DNA of 11,422 bases, taken from assembly GCA_013298745.1 (NCBI GenBank), contig JAAFIT010000035.1, positions 1-11,422 on the forward strand. The letters run 5' to 3'. The notes under the pieces are model-generated. The model was given only the letters and a program-made list of their open reading frames with translations, was not told the DNA's origin and did no database searches. This document shows positions 7,601-11,422 of the stretch, one piece after another. This DNA is from Sphingomonadales bacterium (GTDB taxonomy: Bacteria > Pseudomonadota > Alphaproteobacteria > Sphingomonadales > Sphingomonadaceae). Both the position numbers and the translations under genes were made by a program. Numbering within the stretch: the first letter of the stretch is position 1; the number at the start of each line of letters is the position of its first letter.

Positions 7601-8069
7601 CGAGACGGTGGTCATCGATCTGAATAGCGGCACGGTGACCGGCGGCTATGCCGATGGCTCAACCTTGACCAGTGTCGAGATGCTGAAAGCCGCTCGCGGC
7701 AACTTCGCCGTGGAATTCTACGGCGACAACGGGGTCAATGCGTTTGTCGGGACGGCATGGGCCGATATCCTGTCGGGCGGCGGCGGCAACGACAAGCTGA
7801 TTGGCGGTCGCGGCGGAGACACGTTGAGTGGCGGCTCTGGCGCTGACAAGTTCGTGTTCAGGGTCGGCGACATCAACGGTGACATCATCACGGATTTCGA
7901 TGGCAATGGCACCGCCATCGGCGACACGCTGAATTTCGAAGGCTTCGGCCCAGGGGCATCGCTCAGCAATGTCGGCACGGTCTGGACGATCAGTTACGGC
8001 GCAGGCCTGACCGAAACATTCACGATGAACGTCACCTCGCTGGCGGTCGGTGATGTGATCTTTGGCTGA
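4695..8069 (+). CDS. ExeM/NucH-like extracellular endonuclease with RTX repeats, type I secreted
   Basis: Protein of 1124 residues, probably an extracellular metal-dependent DNase/phosphodiesterase. Domains in order: an N-terminal beta-rich region (1-210, FSQDWSNAGLISGDDDWSGV); an Ig-like Big_5 type domain (about 213-325, with DTTAPALAAFNPADPDDGAV); an OB-fold-like domain (about 328-430, IGEIQGLGH, GDLVQVSGTV); a linker; an endonuclease/exonuclease/phosphatase domain (about 590-875); and RTX nonapeptides of GGxGxD type (about 882-945 and 1019-1056), ending in the hydrophobic tail usual for type I substrates. Catalytic-type residues are present: N598 and E600 in NYNLENL, E632 in GVQEIQD, H737 in NMHSTS, D790 and N792 in GDFNGF, H867 in STDHDA. 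No Sec signal is seen. GGAG lies 12 bases before the ATG, rather far. It stands alone behind a Pho box; no type I exporter genes are in the window. Confidence 0.92.
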   Translation: MTTTRFALSTGNFSQDWSNAGLISGDDDWSGVPSIMGYRGDDLVSATGVDPQTITSGAASPGPVDVNANQNNPNTLAIGGVAEFAITNPTIALNGSGTADAPNIVIYLDATGRENIRFQANIRDLDGSADNAIQQVAVQYRVGGGNWVNAAYTADATTAGTATQVTAVDVTLGAGANNAADLEIRIITTNAAGNDEWVGIDDIVVSSVGQAADTTAPALAAFNPADPDDGAVAVPADGNIVLRFTETIVAGTGSFTLSNGTDVRTIAITDPQVTISGNTLTINPATDLVGGTTYALTAGAGIVEDAAGNDFAGIAAGVLDFTIAAPLVLRTIGEIQGLGHISAYAGSIVLTNGVVTAIDTNGFYIQSASGASDGDSRTSDGIFVFTSSAPASVAIGDLVQVSGTVTEFRPANDSRNLTITQIISPSISKLGTAAFDTIIIGNGALLPPTSVIDDDSFTSYDPASDGIDFWESLEGMQITIDTPIAVSNTNGFGETYVVASGGAGATGMSASGGITISQGDSNPEKLQLDNDNGLFAGFTNTFSVGDRLSNVTGIISYAFQSYELLVTQAVTTTTDVTAVKEVTSLVEAADKLSIGNYNLENLDPTDSIAKFASLASDIVNNLKSPDILGVQEIQDADGAGNGINYSGQATADKLIAAIVAAGGPTYAYVEVAPSAPNTTGGEPNGNIRNGFFYDPARVSYVAGSAQLIQDVAFTGSRRPLVAQFEFNGEKITLINMHSTSRGGSDAQWGSTQPPANASDAARTAQALAVKAYVDSLLAVDPAAKIVVQGDFNGFTWENAIQALVAGGTLSDLSTLLPEAERYSYQFEGNNQQLDHMLTTNNLRAVAQFDAVQLNAELPAAQQISTDHDALLAIFEIPVKLSGTEGPDVINGTNASEVIHGLGGNDMIFGTGGNDTIYGGEGADAIQGGAGSNIIFGGAGNDVIGGEAVAGVHTVDGGAGSDYFIANSAGETVVIDLNSGTVTGGYADGSTLTSVEMLKAARGNFAVEFYGDNGVNAFVGTAWADILSGGGGNDKLIGGRGGDTLSGGSGADKFVFRVGDINGDIITDFDGNGTAIGDTLNFEGFGPGASLSNVGTVWTISYGAGLTETFTMNVTSLAVGDVIFG

Positions 8070-8078
8070 TCCAATAGC

Positions 8079-8112
8079 TGGCAATCGTCACCCTTGGCGG
8101 TGGCGATTGCCA
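8079..8112. terminator. Long hairpin between convergent nuclease and YciI genes
   Basis: TGGCAATCGTCACC (8079-8092) pairs with GGTGGCGATTGCCA (8099-8112): 14 base pairs with one U-G wobble and a 6-nt loop. It begins nine bases after the nuclease stop codon and ends before the stop of the opposing YciI gene, the usual place for a shared bidirectional terminator. Neither side has a clear T-run, so it may act by another route or protect the 3' ends. Confidence 0.6.
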
Positions 8113-8125
8113 TTCCGTCCTGCGA

Positions 8126-8407
8126 CTATGCGGGAAAGACCTTGTGCCAGTTGGTGACCGATCGGCTCTCGAACAGGCCGGCCTGATGATAGGGATCGGC
8201 GTTGGCGAAGGCGATGGCGGCATCGCGATCTTCAAAGGCGATGATCAGCAGCGATCCCATTGCCCGCCCATCAGGGCGTAGCAACGGTCCGGCAACCAGC
8301 ACATCATCACCGGCCGTAGCGATATGCGCGAGGTGTGACGCGCGGGTCGCGGCGCGCAATTCCGCAGAATCGGGCTTGTCGATGCAATGAATGGCAAAAA
8401 AGGGCAT
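8126..8407 (-). CDS. YciI family protein
   Basis: Protein of 93 residues with the compact ferredoxin-like YciI fold signature: MPFFAIHCIDKPDS at the N-terminus, a His-containing helix (RASHLAHIATAG), a GPLLRPDG segment, SLLIIAFEDRDAAIAFANADPY and AGLFESRSVTNWHKVF at the end. These match the conserved His and FAxxDPYxxAGLFxxxxVxxW pattern of the family. The role is uncertain: some members are linked to dehalogenation-like or stress functions, most are uncharacterised. The start at 8407 is supported by GGAG nine bases upstream; the frame continues to 8575 but the extra part has no family similarity and would run into lrgA. It is divergent from the lrgAB pair across about 61 bp. Confidence 0.88.
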   Translation of the reverse strand: MPFFAIHCIDKPDSAELRAATRASHLAHIATAGDDVLVAGPLLRPDGRAMGSLLIIAFEDRDAAIAFANADPYHQAGLFESRSVTNWHKVFPA

Positions 8408-8468
8408 CGCCGCGCGCTCCGTAGAATGGCAAGGGTCTAGCCGGGCTTGATGGCCGGGGGAAGGGGCG

Positions 8469-8834
8469 ATGCAAACAGGGCTTGCGGCAGTGGCGCGTAT
8501 GCTGCCCGGCATATTGCTGTGTTGCGCCCTGGCGATGGCCGGCAATGCGCTGGTGGCTTGGGCGCGTCTGCCCATTCCGGGGGCGGTGCTGGGGTTGCTC
8601 GTCTATCTCGGCTGGTTGATCAGCGGTCGTAGTATCGGTTGGAGCGTGCCGGGCGCCGCGCTGTTGCTGCGCTGGATTGGTGCTTTGATTGTGCCGGCAC
8701 TGGTCGGCTTGACCGCTTATGCTGGCGTCGTGGTGGGCGCCGCGGTGCCGTTGCTGGTCGTGCTGGTCGCGACAACATTGATCACAGCACTGGCGACGGC
8801 GGTGATCTTCCGGTTGGCTGGAGGTCGCAGTTGA
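8469..8834 (+). CDS. CidA/LrgA family holin-like membrane protein
   Basis: Protein of 121 residues, nearly all hydrophobic, with about four membrane segments. The family signature LPIPGAVLGLLVYLGWL follows the first segment. CidA/LrgA proteins are holin-like inner-membrane proteins connected to murein hydrolase control, cell death and, more recently, transport of small organic acids such as pyruvate; which applies here is unknown. The start at 8469 follows GGAAGGGG, a purine-rich ribosome-binding site a few bases upstream. Its stop overlaps the next gene's TTG start (TTGA), so the pair is translationally coupled, matching the usual lrgA-lrgB order. Confidence 0.87.
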   Translation: MQTGLAAVARMLPGILLCCALAMAGNALVAWARLPIPGAVLGLLVYLGWLISGRSIGWSVPGAALLLRWIGALIVPALVGLTAYAGVVVGAAVPLLVVLVATTLITALATAVIFRLAGGRS

Positions 8835-9517
8835 TCCTGGCGATGGCGCTCGCCTGTGCGTTGGTGCTGGCTGGCTTTGCTGCTGCGCGTTCGCTCTCGG
8901 CTCGGCTCGGGCATCCGCCTTGGGCGAGCCCGGTGCTGGTGATAGCGCTGGCGATCATTGCCGGGTTGGCGGTCTCCGGTGTGCCGCTGGCGGATTTTGA
9001 AGCTGCGACCGCGCCGCTGCGTTGGCTGCTGGGCCCGGCGCTGGTGGCGCTGGCGCTGGTGATTGATGGCAACCGCTCGCTGCTGCGCGCGCACGCGGTG
9101 CCGGTGCTGGTGGCGGTGGTGGGCGGCGCGCTGGTCGGGATCGGCAGCGCGGTCGCGCTGGCACGGCTGCTTGGCATCGATGGTGCACTTGCCGCCGCGC
9201 TCGTCACCAAAACCGTGACGACACCGTTCACCGTGGCGATCATGACGCGTGTTGACGGGCCGGTGGCGCTGGCGGCGGCGCTGTCGGTGTTGACCGGTGT
9301 CATTGGCGCCCTGCTGGTGCCACCGCTGTTCGCGCGCCTCAAGGTCGACGATCCGGCGGCCCGCGCCCTGGGGCTTGGTGTGTCGGCGCATATTGTTGGC
9401 ACCGATTGGCTGACCCGGCGTGATGCGCGCAGCGGCGGGTTGGCAGCGCTGGCCTTTGTCGTTACCGGATTGGTTGCCGCGCTGGTGGTTCCACTGGCGT
9501 GGCGGTTTCTCTTGTAG
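8831..9517 (+). CDS. LrgB family membrane protein
   Basis: Protein of 228 residues, polytopic, with many Ala/Leu/Val membrane segments and the LrgB core: LVTKTVTTPFTVAIM, then ALSVLTGVIGALLVPPLF, then DDPAARALGLGVSAHIVGTDWL. The TTG start at 8831 is chosen over the later ATG at 8843 because GGAGG (8820-8824) sits six bases upstream of the TTG and 18 from the ATG, and TTG gives the TTGA overlap with lrgA. The frame is open further upstream inside lrgA, but that part is out-of-frame shadow. LrgB acts with LrgA in the inner membrane. No terminator is obvious after it. Confidence 0.87.
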   Translation: MILAMALACALVLAGFAAARSLSARLGHPPWASPVLVIALAIIAGLAVSGVPLADFEAATAPLRWLLGPALVALALVIDGNRSLLRAHAVPVLVAVVGGALVGIGSAVALARLLGIDGALAAALVTKTVTTPFTVAIMTRVDGPVALAAALSVLTGVIGALLVPPLFARLKVDDPAARALGLGVSAHIVGTDWLTRRDARSGGLAALAFVVTGLVAALVVPLAWRFLL

Positions 9518-9537
9518 GGCTGGCATGCTCGCAGCGG

Positions 9538-9566
9538 TTGACCCGAAGCCTTACCTCGGCTAATGC
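9538..9566 (+). promoter_or_regulatory. Possible sigma-70 promoter for rpmB
   Basis: TTGACC at 9538-9543 matches the -35 box in five of six positions. It is followed at a 17-bp spacing by TAATGC at 9561-9566, a poor -10 match but tolerated in GC-rich Alphaproteobacteria. This would give an untranslated leader of roughly 60 nt before rpmB. Confidence 0.42.
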
Positions 9567-9631
9567 CCGCCGCTCTCGCGTTGCATGCTCCGGCGGCGCA
9601 TCTTTCAGATTCGGTATCAAGGACCAACACC

Positions 9632-9931
9632 ATGTCGCGCGTTTGCGAATTGACCGCCAAGGGTCGCCTCGTCGGGAACAACGTCTCCCACGCCAACAAC
9701 AAGACCAAGCGCACGTTCCTGCCCAACCTGCAGAACGTCACCTTGATTTCGGATGTGCTCGGCCGTTCGGTCAAGCTGCGCGTCTCGATGAACGGTCTGC
9801 GTTCGGTGGAACATGTCGGCGGCCTCGACAATTGGCTGCTGAAGACCCGCACCGAAAAGCTGAGCGTGCGCGCCGCCCGACTGAAGCGCGAGATCGCCAA
9901 GAAGGTCGCCGAAAACGCTCCTGCCGCTTGA
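9632..9931 (+). CDS. rpmB: 50S ribosomal protein L28
   Basis: Structural protein of the large ribosomal subunit, 99 residues, the usual alphaproteobacterial length. It begins [24 protein letters not shown], the conserved L28 N-terminus with the [13 protein letters not shown] stretch, followed by [22 protein letters not shown] and a basic C-terminal helix ([15 protein letters not shown]). Only one cysteine (Cys5) is present, so this is the zinc-ribbon-free form. The ATG at 9632 follows AGGA eight bases upstream. It is a single-gene unit: a promoter-like element lies upstream and a strong terminator follows about 20 bases after the stop. Confidence 0.97.
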   Translation: MSRVCELTAKGRLVGNNVSHANNKTKRTFLPNLQNVTLISDVLGRSVKLRVSMNGLRSVEHVGGLDNWLLKTRTEKLSVRAARLKREIAKKVAENAPAA

Positions 9932-9951
9932 GCCTGATTGGCTTTCGGTTC

Positions 9952-9982
9952 GAAAACGGCCCGGTTACCCCGGGCCGTTTTC
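9952..9982. terminator. Rho-independent terminator after rpmB
   Basis: GAAAACGGCCCGG (9952-9964) and CCGGGCCGTTTTC (9970-9982) form a perfect 13-bp stem with loop TTACC. The GC core and the A-tract/T-tract flanks make it a classic intrinsic terminator, formally active in both directions. It begins 21 nt after the rpmB stop. Confidence 0.9.
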
Positions 9983-9998
9983 ATGTCTGGCTTGTTTG

Positions 9999-10607
9999 AT
10001 GCGCCCGCCAATCATCGTTCGCACGGCCGCTGCGACAGAGCGAGTTGTCACCGCTGACGTGCTGGCGCGGGCGTTCATCGATGATCCGGCGATGGCCTAT
10101 CTGTTTCCCGATGTGGCAGGGCGTGCGGACCGGCTCGCACGGTTTTTCACGACGATCACGCGAGTCGATGCCTCGACCGACCATTGGACGCTTGCGCTCG
10201 ATGCGGCCGGTACGCCTGTTGCCGCGACGCTTTGGCGGCCGCCGGGCGCCTGGGTAACGCCGGCTTCCGCCATGCTCCGCCTTTTGCCGCAGTTGATCAC
10301 CACCTTCCGCGCCGGTTTGCCGCGCGCGTTGGCGCTGCAATCGGTGCTGGAGGCGCATCATCCCAAGGCGCCGCATTGGTATCTGCAGTTTGCCGGTTGT
10401 GTGCCGACCGCGCAAGGCAAGGGCTATGGTGGCGCTGCCATCCGCGAGCGGTTGGCGCAATGCGATGCGACCGGCATGCCCGCCGCGCTGGAAACCGCCA
10501 CGCCGTCAAATCTGGGGCTCTATCAGTCGCTGGGCTTTGTCATTACCGACAGCCACGAGGTCAGGAACGGCCCGACCTTCTGGAATATGTGGCGCGACCC
10601 GCGCTAA
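9999..10607 (+). CDS. GNAT family N-acetyltransferase
   Basis: Protein of 202 residues with a single GNAT domain. The N-terminal VRTAAATERVVTADVLARAFIDDPAMAYLF matches the first strand-helix unit. The acetyl-CoA-binding motif A is WYLQFAGCVPTAQGKGYGGAAIRERL (residues about 126-151, containing Q-G-K-G-Y-G-G), followed by motif B LETATPSNLGLYQSLGF. It would transfer acetyl from acetyl-CoA to an amine on a small molecule or protein; the substrate cannot be read from sequence. The ATG at 9999 (or TTG at 9996) lies only 16 nt after the rpmB terminator and has no visible Shine-Dalgarno, so the gene may be leaderless or read weakly through the terminator. It converges on the phytase-like gene with three bases between stops. 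Confidence 0.88.
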   Translation: MRPPIIVRTAAATERVVTADVLARAFIDDPAMAYLFPDVAGRADRLARFFTTITRVDASTDHWTLALDAAGTPVAATLWRPPGAWVTPASAMLRLLPQLITTFRAGLPRALALQSVLEAHHPKAPHWYLQFAGCVPTAQGKGYGGAAIRERLAQCDATGMPAALETATPSNLGLYQSLGFVITDSHEVRNGPTFWNMWRDPR

Positions 10608-10610
10608 GAC

Positions 10611-11422
10611 TCAAAACTTCAATTCGAACTTCATCAAGAGCGTGCGTTGCATGCTGGTGAAATTGTTGTCCGACACGATGTAAACGAACACCCGGTCGCC
10701 GTCGCGGCGGATCGCCAGCCCTTCCATATTGTCGAGCGCCACGGGCGCCTGCCATCGCGCCAGCAGCTGCGCCGGCAGGGGGGCAGTCGTCGCATCGTCA
10801 AAGGCAGGTGCCAGATCGACGAGGCTGAGCGCGGCGCCCTGGCCGGCGAGATTGAAGCGTCGATGGAGGACGAGAATCCGGGTGGCATCAAGCGCGACGG
10901 CGTCGGTCGGGCTGTGATTGGCAATGCCGGTCATGGCGATCTCGCGCGTGCGGCCGCCACGGGTCAGCAGGGCGATATGGCTGCCATCGGGCCGTTCGCG
11001 GCGCTCCGATATGACGATCCTGGTGCCATCGGGCAGTATGGCCATTGCTTCGCCGCCACCATTGAGCGGCCAGCCGGTCATCGGCGTTAGCCGCTCGATC
11101 CGGGTCGGCACCGCAGCAAGGCTGGCCGGGTTGCCGGCATCGATCCCGCTGAAATGCGCCAGTCGGTGATCCTGTTCATAGACGATGGTGGCGGCGCCGG
11201 TGGCCGGGTCCCATTCGAGCGCCTCGGCATCACCTTCCGCCTTGGTGCGCGCAGCGGCACCATCGGCCTGGCGGATCGGTGCCAGCGCGGCAGGCGCCAC
11301 GCCGACCAGCCGGCCGCCGCGTTCGATGGTTTCGAACGCTAGCCAATTTCCGGAATCGGTGAGGCCGAGCATTTGCACACCATTGGCGGTGGTCTTGCCG
11401 GCGCGCAGTGCCGAAATGCCGC
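10611..11422 (-). CDS. Phytase-like esterase-activity domain protein, 5' end cut by window edge
   Basis: About 269 C-terminal residues are visible; the frame is open to the right edge, so the N-terminus, where a signal peptide would be, is missing. The visible start GISALRAGKTTANGVQMLG resembles the family's GxSxL entry followed by a display-of-facts strand. Later segments include LVGVAPAALAPI, DAEALEWDPATGAATIVYEQ, GWPLNGGGEAMAILPDGTRIVISER, HSPTDAVALDATRILVLHRRF and LDNMEGLAIRRDGDRVFVYIVSDNNF. These match the beta-propeller 'esterase-like activity of phytase' family, with conserved ExxGGEAM, NMEG and SDNNF motifs. These proteins are usually exported; the substrate is not established and a phosphatase role should not be assumed. 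A GTG at 11378 is not the true start because similarity continues upstream. Confidence 0.82.
   Translation of the reverse strand, partial: GISALRAGKTTANGVQMLGLTDSGNWLAFETIERGGRLVGVAPAALAPIRQADGAAARTKAEGDAEALEWDPATGAATIVYEQDHRLAHFSGIDAGNPASLAAVPTRIERLTPMTGWPLNGGGEAMAILPDGTRIVISERRERPDGSHIALLTRGGRTREIAMTGIANHSPTDAVALDATRILVLHRRFNLAGQGAALSLVDLAPAFDDATTAPLPAQLLARWQAPVALDNMEGLAIRRDGDRVFVYIVSDNNFTSMQRTLLMKFELKF

Noticed and set aside
7338..7880. DNA-level tandem repeat in the nuclease 3' region
   Set aside because: The repetition is at protein level (RTX nonapeptides); the DNA copies are divergent and need no separate repeat feature.
8126..8575. Longer 149-residue version of the YciI protein
   Set aside because: The added N-terminus overlaps lrgA and has no family similarity; MPFFAIHC at 8407 is the normal YciI start with GGAG upstream.

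Overview
The window is GC-rich, gene-dense bacterial DNA with codon use and gene content typical of Alphaproteobacteria. A Sphingomonadales member is most likely: there is an UrcA-family protein, a zinc-site-free L28 ribosomal protein, a nuclease exported by type I secretion, and a sigma-54 response regulator beside an HlyD-type adaptor. The assignment is by gene character only. I see no mobile elements, tRNA or rRNA genes, or CRISPR arrays.

Left third (1-4575), an envelope/efflux regulatory module. A membrane-fusion (HlyD/MacA-like) adaptor, cut by the left edge, and a small exported UrcA-family protein lie on the minus strand. Divergent from them is a plus-strand two-component pair with a 4-bp ATGA overlap: an NtrC-type sigma-54 activator (receiver, AAA+, Fis HTH) and a membrane histidine kinase with almost no periplasmic part. 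The 194-bp divergent gap carries a well-spaced -24/-12 sigma-54 promoter facing urcA. About 100 and 120 bp upstream of the predicted start are two near-identical palindromes (TGTNCG-N4-CGGACA) exactly 21 bp apart, the arrangement expected of enhancer sites for the adjacent activator. A strong hairpin separates urcA from the adaptor gene and may tune expression within the operon.

Middle (4576-8112), an extracellular nuclease. A 1124-residue protein has an N-terminal beta-rich domain, an Ig-like domain, an OB-fold-like domain, an endonuclease/exonuclease/phosphatase catalytic domain and C-terminal RTX calcium-binding repeats. It has no Sec signal and is probably a type I secretion substrate. 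A good match to a PhoB box, overlapping a perfect 17-bp palindrome, lies just upstream, so the nuclease is probably induced by phosphate starvation to scavenge phosphorus from DNA. A 14-bp hairpin ends the unit.

Right third (8113-11422), mostly ordinary genes. A YciI-family protein is on the minus strand. Divergent from it is an lrgA/lrgB-type pair coupled by a TTGA overlap. Then come rpmB with its own promoter and a 13-bp-stem terminator, a GNAT acetyltransferase starting almost on top of that terminator, and a convergent phytase-like esterase-domain gene running off the right edge.
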